DNA of 44,586 nt, from NCBI GenBank assembly GCA_002337545.1, contig DDGE01000024.1, positions 52,359-96,944 of the forward strand, given 5' to 3'. Shown one piece after another: positions 1-8,347 of the stretch (positions within the stretch are counted from its first letter, which is position 1; each line of letters begins with the position of its first letter). Below the pieces are notes generated by a model. The model saw only the letters and a program-made list of their open reading frames with translations, made no database searches and had not been told where the DNA came from. Made by a program: the position numbers and the translations under genes. The stretch comes from Phycisphaerales bacterium UBA1910. Lineage in GTDB: Bacteria > Planctomycetota > Phycisphaerae > Phycisphaerales > UBA1924.

Positions 1-102
1 TACAACGCGATGGATCCTGTCGCGGACTTCAATGGCGACGGCATGTTTAACTTCTTCGATGTCTCGGCATTCCTGTCCGCATTCAATGCAGGCTGCCCGT
101 AA
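1..102 (+). CDS. C-terminal end of a secreted protein with dockerin-like tail (partial)
   Basis: Only the last 33 codons are in the window; the reading frame is open from base 1 to the TAA at 100-102. The visible tail contains DFNGDGMFNFFDVSAF, an EF-hand-like calcium loop (DxNxDG) followed by a second hydrophobic helix, and it ends in AGCP. Tails of this type, one dockerin-like half with a Gly-Cys near the end, are common at the C-terminus of secreted Phycisphaerae proteins. They are thought to serve in anchoring or sorting. The main domain of the protein, and hence its function, lies outside the window. A strong terminator follows 42 bases after the stop. Confidence 0.7.
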   Translation, partial: YNAMDPVADFNGDGMFNFFDVSAFLSAFNAGCP

Positions 103-144
103 TCGAAACTGACGCAACCCTTTTATGGGTTTGAATACTGATCG

Positions 145-182
145 GGCGTCCGTGCCCAACCGCGCGGACGCCTTTTTCTTTA
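145..182 (+). terminator. Rho-independent terminator
   Basis: GGCGTCCG (145-152) pairs perfectly with CGGACGCC (165-172) around a 12-base loop, and the 3' arm runs directly into TTTTTCTTT. It ends the transcript of the partial gene at the window start. Confidence 0.85.
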
Positions 183-243
183 CTCTGATCGAACTGGTCC
201 GATAGGATACGGTCGAATGAATCACCCCGGATAGGAGTCTGTC

Positions 244-1533
244 GTGCAAGCAAGGCCGCGAATCTGCACCGTTATTGTTCTGATCCAGATGTGTCTGATG
301 TCTGCGATGAGCTGGGCCCAGGATATGGTCAAGCCCGAGTCGCTTGAGCAGGGTTTCGTGCTTGTTGTCAAGGACCTGTCTGGCAAAGCGAACAAGGACA
401 ACCCGATCTACTTTGCATCGAGCATCAACGGGTGGAATCCTGCTGATCCGGAGTATCTGCTCTCGGGTCGTTCGGATACGCGCTGGCAAGTTGTGATCGA
501 TGAGGATCTCGATGGCGTGAGTGTTCAGTTTAAGTTCACGCAGGGCGGCTGGGATCGTGAGGAGCTTGACGCTGAGGGGAACGCGGTGCCGAACCGCTCG
601 CTCCCGCTGATCGATGCGTCCAAGCTTGAGGATGGTGAACGCCCGATCATCGAGCTGGAGATCGTGGACTTCCGCGTCCCGATGTCGCTCGCGGATCAGG
701 TCCGTGAATCGGGCTTTTATCGAGAACTCAATGTGACCGGTGATGTTCATCGCATGCAGGTTCAGAGCGGGAGCGGCGCTTCGGAAGCGGTCACGCGGGA
801 CTTGCTCATCTGGACGCCGCCGGGCTATGACGATCCGAAGAATGCGAAGAAAAGCTACCCGGTTCTTTACATGTTCGATGGTCAGAATATCTTCGAGCAG
901 CTCCCGGGTGTTCCTGGTGAATGGCATGCGGACGAGACGGCGATGAAGTTGATTGAGTCCGGCGAGATCGAGCCGCTGATCATCGTCGGCATCCCGCACG
1001 GCGGGGTCAACCGGCTTGAGGAGTATCTCCCCTTCGGATCGTACCGTGGCATTGAGGGGCGCGGTGAGGAAACGATGGATTGGGTTCTTCGTGAGGTGAA
1101 GCCGAAGATTGAGCGTGCTTTCCGTGTCAAGGGTGATCGTGGATCTACAGCGATCGGCGGTGCGTCACTCGGCGGTGCTATGGCGCTCTATGGTGCGACT
1201 GCGTATCCGGAACACTTTGGCATGGCGATCGTTGAGAGCCTGCCGATGATGGGTGACGAGGGTGCATCTGCTGAACGGTATATCAAGTCGGTCCACCGTT
1301 GGCCGGACAAGATCTTCATCGGCATGGGGGGGCACGAAGTCGGCCATGATGATGCGGATGAGGATCGGAATGAGATGTATCAAGACTGGGCGAAGCGGGT
1401 CGATCGGCTGGCTGAGCGGGCTGGTGTTTCTGGGCGGGATCGCAAGCTGATGATTGTTCCTGATGCCAGCCACACCGAGGATGCGTGGGCGGAGCGGTTT
1501 GGGCACGCGTTGCGCTTCTTGTTTGCTGAGTAG
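244..1533 (+). CDS. Secreted putative esterase with starch-binding-like N-terminal domain
   Basis: A 429-aa protein with a GTG start, chosen because AGGAG lies at 233-237. Residues 1-25 form a Sec signal peptide (hydrophobic run ending SAMSWAQ), so the product is exported. Residues about 35-125 resemble a CBM20/CBM48-like beta-sandwich (IYFASSINGWNPADPEYLL, then WQVVI and FKFTQGGWD). The rest is an esterase-D type alpha/beta hydrolase (PF00756): YPVLYMFDGQNIF, then the nucleophile elbow GASLGG with Ser308, and a C-terminal His410 in DASHTEDAW. Related domain combinations occur in enterobactin-esterase-like and feruloyl/acetyl-xylan-esterase-like proteins. The substrate cannot be told from sequence; an ester of a polysaccharide or siderophore is possible. 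The next gene is 86 bases downstream on the same strand. Confidence 0.8.
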   Translation: MQARPRICTVIVLIQMCLMSAMSWAQDMVKPESLEQGFVLVVKDLSGKANKDNPIYFASSINGWNPADPEYLLSGRSDTRWQVVIDEDLDGVSVQFKFTQGGWDREELDAEGNAVPNRSLPLIDASKLEDGERPIIELEIVDFRVPMSLADQVRESGFYRELNVTGDVHRMQVQSGSGASEAVTRDLLIWTPPGYDDPKNAKKSYPVLYMFDGQNIFEQLPGVPGEWHADETAMKLIESGEIEPLIIVGIPHGGVNRLEEYLPFGSYRGIEGRGEETMDWVLREVKPKIERAFRVKGDRGSTAIGGASLGGAMALYGATAYPEHFGMAIVESLPMMGDEGASAERYIKSVHRWPDKIFIGMGGHEVGHDDADEDRNEMYQDWAKRVDRLAERAGVSGRDRKLMIVPDASHTEDAWAERFGHALRFLFAE

Positions 1534-1571
1534 GATCTCGTTTCCCGATCTATGTTCTGACCATACTGCAG

Positions 1572-1613
1572 CCTCCGTGCCGATGAGATATGATGCTCTC
1601 AACGACACGGAGG
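1572..1613 (+). promoter_or_regulatory. Hairpin that can sequester the ribosome binding site of the next gene
   Basis: CCTCCGTG (1572-1579) is perfectly complementary to CACGGAGG (1606-1613), and the 3' arm contains the GGAGG Shine-Dalgarno of the gene starting at 1620. The 26-base loop would be free to bind another RNA or protein. The fold is visible in the sequence; translational control is inferred. Confidence 0.45.
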
Positions 1614-1619
1614 TTGTGC

Positions 1620-2858
1620 ATGTCAAACACGCTTATTCTGCGTTTGCTTCTGGTATTTACCCTGTTCTCAGGTAGCGGTTGTTCGATCGATCTGGGGCAT
1701 GCCCGTGCAGATCGGTTGGGCAACTCTGTGCTCACTCAGGATCTGTTTGGTCTTTGGGTTACCCGTTGGGATTTTCAAACGGCTGATGATGTGCGGGCGA
1801 TCATTGCTGATGCTCGGGCTACGGGTGTGACTGATATTTTCTGGCAGGTCCGCGGTCAGGGGGATGCGTATTACGATTCGCCTTATGAGCCGTGGGGCGA
1901 GGACCTGACGCTCAGGCATGATGAGCAGAATAAGCCGATCCGTGATCGTTCACGAACGCTCAATCCCGGGTTTGATCCGTTGCGTCTTGCGATCTCTGAA
2001 TCGCACGCCAATGGGATCAAGCTCCACGCGTGGGTGAATGTGATGCCTCTGTGGAAAGGCACGGAAGAGCCGATCGATGTTCGGCATCCATTGCTTTCTC
2101 ATCCCGAGTGGCGGCTTCGAGATGAGACAGGAACGGCGCAGCCATTGAGTGAAGGGTATGTCGTCGTTAATCCGGTGCTCGATGAAGTGCAAGATCACAT
2201 CGTTCGGGTCGTGGAGGATCTCGCGGACAGGTACGATATCGACGGCTTGCATCTGGATTACATTCGGTTCCTGAGCGATGAACTGGGCGATGACAAGTTG
2301 TACCCGGGCGATGCCCGCTCCCTCTCGCTCTATAACAGGCAGGTTGGGGATCGGGCCACGATTGGTCAGTTGAATCGCACTCGATATCGCGAGTGGATTC
2401 GTGATCGTATCTCGACGCTGGTCGAGCGGATTGCTGATGAGTCGCTCGATGGGCATGAAGATGTGGTGTATTCTGCCGCGGTCTGGCGTCGCCCGGATCT
2501 TGCGAAAAATCGATACCTTCAGGATGCCCCACGCTGGGTGAACGATGGGATTGTTGATCTGATCATGCCGATGATCTATACCGAGGACGATGGTCAGTTT
2601 ACGAGTGATCTGCAGGCATGGTATAGCGTCGTGGATCGCAGACGGGTGGTGCCGGGAATTGGGGCGTACAAGCACAAGGGTGCGAGCCAGACGATCACTC
2701 AGGCGTCGCTCGGTCATCCGCGCCGCTTCTTGGTGTTTGCGTACTCGACGCTGTTCGAGTCTGTGAATCCCGGGCAGGACCGTACTTCAACCGTGATGAG
2801 GGACCGAGAACAGAAGCGGACCGCGTTGACGCAGTTTATCGAGCGTGTCGGGAACTGA
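1620..2858 (+). CDS. GHL10-type glycoside-hydrolase-like lipoprotein
   Basis: A 412-aa predicted lipoprotein. I chose the ATG at 1620 over the in-frame ATG at 1590 because GGAGG sits at 1609-1613 and because the resulting N-terminus is a clean type II signal peptide with lipobox SGSGC (Cys21). The mature part begins with FGLWVTRWDFQTADDVRAII and continues with FWQVRGQGDAYYDSP, HAWVNVMPLW, DIDGLHLDYIRF and DLIMPMIY. This is the TIM-barrel pattern of the GHL10/DUF187 family (PF02638; YngK-like). The conserved acidic residues in DGLHLDYIRF would sit at the barrel mouth. Members are presumed glycan or peptidoglycan-sugar hydrolases. The ROK-type kinase starts 3 bases after the stop, so the two are probably co-translated in one sugar-use unit. 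Confidence 0.8.
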   Translation: MSNTLILRLLLVFTLFSGSGCSIDLGHARADRLGNSVLTQDLFGLWVTRWDFQTADDVRAIIADARATGVTDIFWQVRGQGDAYYDSPYEPWGEDLTLRHDEQNKPIRDRSRTLNPGFDPLRLAISESHANGIKLHAWVNVMPLWKGTEEPIDVRHPLLSHPEWRLRDETGTAQPLSEGYVVVNPVLDEVQDHIVRVVEDLADRYDIDGLHLDYIRFLSDELGDDKLYPGDARSLSLYNRQVGDRATIGQLNRTRYREWIRDRISTLVERIADESLDGHEDVVYSAAVWRRPDLAKNRYLQDAPRWVNDGIVDLIMPMIYTEDDGQFTSDLQAWYSVVDRRRVVPGIGAYKHKGASQTITQASLGHPRRFLVFAYSTLFESVNPGQDRTSTVMRDREQKRTALTQFIERVGN

Positions 2859-2861
2859 TGC

Positions 2862-3728
2862 GTGCGTTCGCTCGGCATCGATATCGGCGGTACAAGCGTC
2901 AAGGTGGCGCTCCGGGATGGGGCGTTGACAAACACTGCCCGGAGCGAGCAGTACCGCTGTCCTGATCGAGCATCGTTGATTGATGCCCTGCGCGGTGCGA
3001 TCGGTTTGATAGATTCGTCCATCGACAGCTCGGTTCCTCTGGGGCTGTGCCTTCCCGGGCGAATCAACGAGTCAGAAACAGCGATTGAGCGGTCGTTGAA
3101 CCTGCCTTGCCTCGAGGGGTGGTTGTTTGATGATTTGCTGCGCTCGGTGCTTGGGTTCAGACCGGCGTGCTTTCGTGTCGTGAGCGATATGTGTGCGACT
3201 ACGCATGAGATTGTCCGCTCCCAAGGGCTTGAGGGTCGGGTTGCGGTTCTTGCGATCGGAACTGGTGTAGGGCTGGGGGTGTACGAACACGGTCAGATGT
3301 GCTCGATTGGTTCGCGCGGCATCGGCCATATCGGACAGATTGATGTGGGGCGCATTGGAGAAGCTGATGTTGTGGGGCGTGATGGTTCGCTCAATACGCT
3401 TGAGTCGTATGTTGGGTTGCCGGCGTTGCGGTCGAGACTCGGCGGCGCGAATGAAGAAGAGCTGCTGCGATTTATGGGATCACTCCCGTCAGAAGATCCA
3501 GCGCTGCGCGCGTTAGTGCATGCGATGCGGGTGGTGCACGCGATTTATGTTCCAGACACGATTGTGCTCGCGGGTGGTGTAGGGCTTGCGTTGCAACCGA
3601 GCGGCGAGGCGATTCGCGATCGCGTCAATGAAGGGTTGACTTCACTCGCCAACCCGAACTGGTCGCTGGGCTTTGCGGACTCGCTCTATCACGCGGCATC
3701 GGGAGCGGCGATGCTCGCCTTCGACTGA
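2862..3728 (+). CDS. ROK/BadF-type sugar kinase
   Basis: A 288-aa cytoplasmic kinase with a GTG start 3 bases after the preceding stop. SLGIDIGGTSVKVAL at the N-terminus is the phosphate-1 loop of the ASKHA fold. GLCLPGRI is the phosphate-2/ROK-type segment, and VLAIGTGVGLGVY with VLAGGVG near the C-terminus form the adenosine-binding part. The Cys-rich zinc motif of classical ROK glucokinases (CxCGxxGC) is absent, so it is a divergent member. The sugar substrate is unknown; the neighbouring hydrolase-like lipoprotein suggests a glycan-derived sugar. The last 40 bases overlap tail-to-tail with the symporter gene on the other strand. Confidence 0.75.
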   Translation: MRSLGIDIGGTSVKVALRDGALTNTARSEQYRCPDRASLIDALRGAIGLIDSSIDSSVPLGLCLPGRINESETAIERSLNLPCLEGWLFDDLLRSVLGFRPACFRVVSDMCATTHEIVRSQGLEGRVAVLAIGTGVGLGVYEHGQMCSIGSRGIGHIGQIDVGRIGEADVVGRDGSLNTLESYVGLPALRSRLGGANEEELLRFMGSLPSEDPALRALVHAMRVVHAIYVPDTIVLAGGVGLALQPSGEAIRDRVNEGLTSLANPNWSLGFADSLYHAASGAAMLAFD

Positions 3729-5305
3729 CGAGACCCGGCGGCACAGACACTCGTCGACAGCAGCACCCCGATGGTGAGCTTCCAGGTGAAGTTGATGCCA
3801 TAAAAGTATTCAATCCGAGGCGAATGAATCATCGGGACTGCGTCGTAGATGAATCGTTGAGTGATGAACATCCACACGAAGCCGACGATCAGCGCTGCGA
3901 TAACCGAGGCTGACGAGCCGCGTTTGGTGAGCAGCGCGCAGAAGAAGACACCGATCAGACCTGCGTACGCAAAACTCATCACGCTGAGGGCGAAGACGAT
4001 CAGGGTGTCGCCGTTCATCTGCTTCCAATAAATGCACACACACGCGAACACGGCGAGCACAATACCCCAGGCGATGACGCCGATCCGCCCAACGCGCACC
4101 AGGTGTTGCTCGGAGAGCGGTGCGCTGCGGCGGCGGTTCATCATGGGCTTGTACAGGTCGCTGATAAACGCGGCGCTCATCGCGTTGATGGCGCTGTTCA
4201 GACTGGAGAGCCCGGCTGCGAAGAGCCCGGCCATCATGAGCCCGCGCACACCAGGGGGGATCTGTGTCAGGATGTAGTGGAGGAAGATTGTCATCGATTC
4301 CTCCGGCGGGACAGTGTTCTCCACTGAGGTGAGCTCGGGGCGTTGGTAGAGCACCCAGAGCATCAGCCCGAGCGTGAGAAAGATCGTCACGCTGGGGATA
4401 CCCAGCAGGATACCCACGATCACGGATCGGGCGCCTTGCTTTGCGTCTTTGCATGTGAGCATGCGCTGGGCGAGGTCCTGGTCTGTGCCGTAGGAGCCGA
4501 TACCCAGCAGGGTGAAGCCGATGATGCACGCTGGGAGCGTGAACGGTGCTTGCCAGTCGAAGCTGAGATCAATTAGTGTGAGCTTCGACTGGCCATTGTT
4601 CGCTCCGGTTTTCAGTTCATGCAGCACCGTATCCAGCGGGGAATTGATTGTGCTGGCAATCACGACGATGGCACAGATTGCGGCACCGATGAGGATTGCG
4701 AACTGGATGACATCTGACCAGATTACGGATTTGATCCCGCCAGCCAAGGTATAGACGATGCCGACGATCGCCAGCACCGCGATCGCTCCCATGAGGTATA
4801 GGGGTTGGTTCCCGCGTTCAAATCCGAAAAGTACAATCGCCGCGGGGATGGCGCCTGCGTAGACGCGGGCACCGGATGCGAGCACACGGCCGATGAGAAA
4901 GGTGATGCTGGCGCTCTTGCGAGCGGCAGGGCCGAATCGCTCTTCAAGCAGTTCGTAGATAGAGGCCGATCCCGAACGATAGAACGCGGGGATAAACACC
5001 AGCGCGATCACGAACGCGGCCAGCACCATGCCGATATTGGTCGCGAGATAGGTCAGGTCGCCTTTGTAGGCTTGTTCGGGTGCACCGATGAAGGTGACCG
5101 CTGAGAGCGAGGTCGCGACGATGGAGATCGCGACGGCCCAACTCGGCATCGAACGAGAGCCAAGGAAGTAGTCTCTGCTATTCTTGGCCGACTGTCGAGA
5201 GAAGAGTGCGCCCGTGACCGCGAGCAAGAGGAAGTATCCTGCGACGACCGTGAGATCGATGAGCCCGAAGCCGGTTGTTCCAGAACTTTGCGCGGTTGTC
5301 AGCAC
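3689..5305 (-). CDS. Sodium:solute symporter (SSS family)
   Basis: A 538-aa integral membrane protein with about 13 hydrophobic segments. The N-terminal region (DLTVVAGYFLLLAVTGALFS, then SRDYFLGSRSMPSWAVAISI and SLSAVTFIGAPEQAY) matches the SSS/SLC5 family, which takes up sugars, amino acids, vitamins or polyol-like solutes with Na+. The start is GTG at 5305. No good Shine-Dalgarno is visible, but the first membrane segment begins about 15 residues later, so a start further in is unlikely. It lies 44 bases downstream of agmatinase on the same strand and may be co-transcribed with speA and speB, which would hint at an amine or amino-acid substrate. It also converges on a sugar-kinase gene, which hints at a sugar. 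The sequence does not settle this. Confidence 0.85.
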   Translation of the reverse strand: MLTTAQSSGTTGFGLIDLTVVAGYFLLLAVTGALFSRQSAKNSRDYFLGSRSMPSWAVAISIVATSLSAVTFIGAPEQAYKGDLTYLATNIGMVLAAFVIALVFIPAFYRSGSASIYELLEERFGPAARKSASITFLIGRVLASGARVYAGAIPAAIVLFGFERGNQPLYLMGAIAVLAIVGIVYTLAGGIKSVIWSDVIQFAILIGAAICAIVVIASTINSPLDTVLHELKTGANNGQSKLTLIDLSFDWQAPFTLPACIIGFTLLGIGSYGTDQDLAQRMLTCKDAKQGARSVIVGILLGIPSVTIFLTLGLMLWVLYQRPELTSVENTVPPEESMTIFLHYILTQIPPGVRGLMMAGLFAAGLSSLNSAINAMSAAFISDLYKPMMNRRRSAPLSEQHLVRVGRIGVIAWGIVLAVFACVCIYWKQMNGDTLIVFALSVMSFAYAGLIGVFFCALLTKRGSSASVIAALIVGFVWMFITQRFIYDAVPMIHSPRIEYFYGINFTWKLTIGVLLSTSVCAAGSRQSKASIAAPDAA

Positions 5306-5320
5306 CCGATGTACATCGGG
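5305..5320 (-). promoter_or_regulatory. Perfect 16-base palindrome at the symporter start codon
   Basis: CCCGATGTACATCGGG is a perfect palindrome whose edge touches the GTG start of the symporter gene. It could be an operator or a translational hairpin. No spaced -35/-10 pair is obvious around it. Confidence 0.35.
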
Positions 5321-5328
5321 CTGACGCG

Positions 5329-5347
5329 TGATTCTCGATCAGAATCA
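5329..5347 (-). terminator. Hairpin after agmatinase, possible weak terminator or processing site
   Basis: TGATTCT (5329-5335) pairs with AGAATCA (5341-5347) around a 5-base loop, 2 bases beyond the agmatinase stop. There is no U-tract, so readthrough into the symporter gene is likely. Confidence 0.35.
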
Positions 5348-5349
5348 GG

Positions 5350-6216
5350 TTACTTCTGGGCGGCGAGAACTTCGCTCATGACACGATACACCAGCTTGGC
5401 GGCGATGAAATCCGAGGCATGGTGATTTGGGTTGGGGCACAGCTCGACGACATCGAAGGCGACGATCGTGCGCTGTTGTGCCACACGCCGCACGAGTTCA
5501 TTGACGGTGAACCAGTCCATGCCTCCCGGCTCCGGGGTGCCGGTTGAGGGAAGAATCGATGGGTCAAACGCGTCGAGGTCGATTGTCAGATACACCCGGT
5601 CTTCGAGTTTCGATATCGCGCGATCCATCCAGCTTGTGTCGTTGGCACGGGTCCAAGCGTCGATCTGGTGACCGAAGAAGACCCGATCGCTGTCCATGCC
5701 CTCGAGTTCCTCGGCATCGATCGCTCTGATTCCGACCTGGACGATTGACGCATGCTCGCGGGCTCTGGCCATAACGCACGCGTGGTTGTGGGTCATGCCG
5801 TGGTAATTATCGCGAGTGTCACCGTGGGCATCGATTTGTAGAACTGATATCGGGCCGCAACAAGCCGCGGCAGCTTCGATGGCTCCGATGGAAACCGAAT
5901 GTTCGCCCCCCAACACGATTGGAAGCTGGTCGTTTCGGATTGCGGTGGTGACGCGTTCCTTAACGAGCGGGGCGAGTTTGACTGGGTCGTGCGCATCACA
6001 CAGCACAGGTTCCTGTGTATGGATGCCTTGCTCGTAGTGTTCGCTCTGCGTCTCGATGTCGTACCATTCGACCTGTGCGGATGCCTCGATCATTGCCTCG
6101 GGGCCCAGGTCTGCGCCCTTGCGATAGGTCGAGGTCGCATCGTATGGGACGGGGATGACCTGAACCCTGGCTTCGGGGCGTGTGTATTCATCTGGGATGT
6201 CGAGGAATCCTGGCAT
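5350..6216 (-). CDS. speB: Agmatinase
   Basis: A 288-aa manganese enzyme of the ureohydrolase family that hydrolyses agmatine to putrescine and urea in the cytoplasm. The metal-binding motifs are all visible: GGEHS (residues 103-107), DAHGD (129-133) and TIDLDAFDPS (211-220), followed by STGTPEPGG, which is typical of agmatinase-type members. The start at 6216 was chosen over a longer frame running to 6360 because an AGGGAG box precedes it and because the longer frame would overlap speA by over 100 bases. It lies 23 bases downstream of speA, so the pair forms the arginine to agmatine to putrescine route. Arginase or another guanidino-hydrolase is the alternative; the speA neighbour favours agmatinase. 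Confidence 0.88.
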   Translation of the reverse strand: MPGFLDIPDEYTRPEARVQVIPVPYDATSTYRKGADLGPEAMIEASAQVEWYDIETQSEHYEQGIHTQEPVLCDAHDPVKLAPLVKERVTTAIRNDQLPIVLGGEHSVSIGAIEAAAACCGPISVLQIDAHGDTRDNYHGMTHNHACVMARAREHASIVQVGIRAIDAEELEGMDSDRVFFGHQIDAWTRANDTSWMDRAISKLEDRVYLTIDLDAFDPSILPSTGTPEPGGMDWFTVNELVRRVAQQRTIVAFDVVELCPNPNHHASDFIAAKLVYRVMSEVLAAQK

Positions 6217-6239
6217 GGTCACTCCCTGCGGTGCTGGGG

Positions 6240-8237
6240 TCAGGTGAGCTGGTCGTCGATATTGAGGTATGTATATCCGCTCAATCCCGACTCGTAGAAC
6301 TGGGTCAGGGTGCGGGATTCGCGCACGCTCATGTCTTTGCGTTTGACGGCCCGCTCGCACTCCTTCTCAAGCGATCGTGCGAGTTTTTCAGGTTCGAACT
6401 GTACATAGGACAGGACTTCCGAGATTGAGTCGCCCTTGACGATCTCTGTGATAGACCAGTCATCGTCTTCGATCGCGATATGGACCGCATGGGGGTCACC
6501 GAAGAGGTTGTGGAGATCGCCGAGGGTTTCCTGGTACGCACCAACGAGGAACACGCCGAAGTAGTACGGCTCATCACCTCGTATGTCGTGCACCGCGAGG
6601 GTGTGTTCTGCTTCACCAGTTTCAGAGATGAACAGATCGATCTTTCCGTCGGAGTCGCATGTGATGTCAGCAAATACAGCCCGATGCTCGGGTGCCTCGT
6701 TCAGTCGATGGATTGGCATGATCGGGAAGAGCTGATCGATTGCCCATGTGTCAGGGAGTGACTGGAACAACGAGAAGTTCGCGAAGTAGGTCTCGCTCAT
6801 AAGGTCGTCGAGGCCCTGCAGCGGTTCTGGAACCTCGTCGAGTTCCCATACTGCGCGCTGCAGAAGTGAGCAGTTCGTCCAGAAGATTCTCTCGATCTCG
6901 GCTCGGTGCTCAAGCGTGAGATACCCGAGTGAGAAGAGCGACATCGCGTCCTCGCGTGCGCGGGTGGTATCATGCAGGATTTCTACGAGACGGGGTTTCT
7001 TTTCCCGGAGTGAGTTGAGCGCATGTCGGAGATCACGCAGCGGCTGAGGGGCGTCTGGGTCGTCATCGGGAACGACAAACTCGTGATCGACGAGATCACT
7101 GGGTCCTGTGGAGCCGAGCACATTGAATATGAGAACGGAGGAATACGCGACCATGGCCCGCCCGCACTCTGTGACTACGGTCGGATGATTGATTCCCTTT
7201 GAGTCGCAGACGGAAGAGATGCGATAGATGACATCCGAAGCGTATTCATCCAGCGAGTAGTTCATGGATGATGGTCGGTCGGAGACTGAGCCCTGATAGT
7301 CGACCCCGAGACCACCGCCGATATCGATGTATTTCAGGTTGGCACCTTGGTCATGCATCTGCGTGAAAACATGCGCTAGCTCGGTGATGGCCATTTTGAT
7401 GGTTGTTATATCTTGGTGCTGACTTCCGGAATGGCAGTGGAGGAGTTGAAGGCAGTCGAGCATATCGTGTCGCTTGAGTGTGCCGATCGCTCGGAGGAGT
7501 TCTGCGATAGTGAGCCCGAACTTGCTCTTGATGCCGACTGATGTTGCCCAACGCCCGGAACCGGATGCAGCAAGTTTGACGCGAACGCCGATGCGTGGGC
7601 GCACGGCATACTTTTCTGCGAAGTTGATGATGAGCATCAGCTCCTTGAGATTCTCGACGACCGGGATAATGGTTCGTCCGAGCTTGTGGGCGAGGATGAC
7701 AGCTTCGATGTATTGTGCGTCCTTGAAGCCGTTGCAGATAATGAGCTGATCTGGCGTCTCAATGGTCATTGCCATGACGGCCAGCAGCTCTGGTTTGGAA
7801 CCGACCTCGAGCCCATATCCAAGCTTGTGCCCATATCGCGCGATTTCTTCAACAACATGGTGCTGTTGATTGACCTTGATGGGGTAGGCCGCGAGATAGT
7901 TGCCTTTGTAGTTGTTCTCCTCGATCGCGATTTGAAACGCATCGCGTATCGCGCGGAGACGGTGATCGACGATATCGGTGAATCGGAGCAGCACCGGAGT
8001 ATCGATTCCGCGTTCGCTCAACCCCTCGACGATCTCGTGTAGATCGATGCTTGGGCCGTCGGGCCCGAGCGGGTTGGTGTGGAGGTTCCCATCCTCATTG
8101 ATGCGGAAGTAGCCTTGGCCCCATCTTTGGGTGCGGTAGGTCTTTTCTGAATGCTCATGGCTCCACGCCCCCCCCTTCGCGGTGCTGGGGAGGTCAGAGG
8201 GGTGTGGAAGTTCGGTGGTGGTGGTGGGGGAGGGCAT
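6240..8237 (-). CDS. speA: Biosynthetic arginine decarboxylase
   Basis: A 665-aa PLP enzyme that decarboxylates arginine to agmatine, the first step of putrescine synthesis. The length matches the SpeA family. Residues 33-56 (TYRTQRWGQGYFRINEDG) are the typical N-terminus, YPIKVNQQ carries the PLP lysine (Lys121), HCHSGSQ and YIDIGGGLGVDYQG are the alanine-racemase-fold barrel motifs, and VTECGRAMVAYSSVL lies in the second half. The ATG at 8237 has no clear Shine-Dalgarno. A TATACA -10-like box (minus strand, 8245-8250) lies only 7 bases upstream, so a leaderless transcript is possible. It is divergent from the deoxyhypusine-synthase-like gene and followed by speB. Confidence 0.92.
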   Translation of the reverse strand: MPSPTTTTELPHPSDLPSTAKGGAWSHEHSEKTYRTQRWGQGYFRINEDGNLHTNPLGPDGPSIDLHEIVEGLSERGIDTPVLLRFTDIVDHRLRAIRDAFQIAIEENNYKGNYLAAYPIKVNQQHHVVEEIARYGHKLGYGLEVGSKPELLAVMAMTIETPDQLIICNGFKDAQYIEAVILAHKLGRTIIPVVENLKELMLIINFAEKYAVRPRIGVRVKLAASGSGRWATSVGIKSKFGLTIAELLRAIGTLKRHDMLDCLQLLHCHSGSQHQDITTIKMAITELAHVFTQMHDQGANLKYIDIGGGLGVDYQGSVSDRPSSMNYSLDEYASDVIYRISSVCDSKGINHPTVVTECGRAMVAYSSVLIFNVLGSTGPSDLVDHEFVVPDDDPDAPQPLRDLRHALNSLREKKPRLVEILHDTTRAREDAMSLFSLGYLTLEHRAEIERIFWTNCSLLQRAVWELDEVPEPLQGLDDLMSETYFANFSLFQSLPDTWAIDQLFPIMPIHRLNEAPEHRAVFADITCDSDGKIDLFISETGEAEHTLAVHDIRGDEPYYFGVFLVGAYQETLGDLHNLFGDPHAVHIAIEDDDWSITEIVKGDSISEVLSYVQFEPEKLARSLEKECERAVKRKDMSVRESRTLTQFYESGLSGYTYLNIDDQLT

Positions 8238-8264
8238 TCTGAATTGTATAGCCCATCGAGAATC

Positions 8265-8287
8265 ACTCGATCCATGTCGAGTATGAT
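8265..8287 (+). promoter_or_regulatory. Operator-like inverted repeat and -10 box in the divergent speA / DHS-like promoter region
   Basis: ACTCGA (8265-8270) and TCGAGT (8277-8282) form a perfect 6-base inverted repeat with a 6-base spacer, directly joined to a TATGAT -10-like box (8282-8287) pointing to the DHS-like gene. A further TCGAG half occurs at 8256-8260. The repeat also overlaps the -35 position expected for the speA -10 box at 8245-8250. A regulator bound here could control both polyamine genes. No good -35 consensus is present for either promoter. Confidence 0.4.
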
Positions 8288-8347
8288 TTTCTTTCCAGCA
8301 GGAACGGGCGGCGATAGAAACCCTTCACACCCTCACCGGAGTCACAC

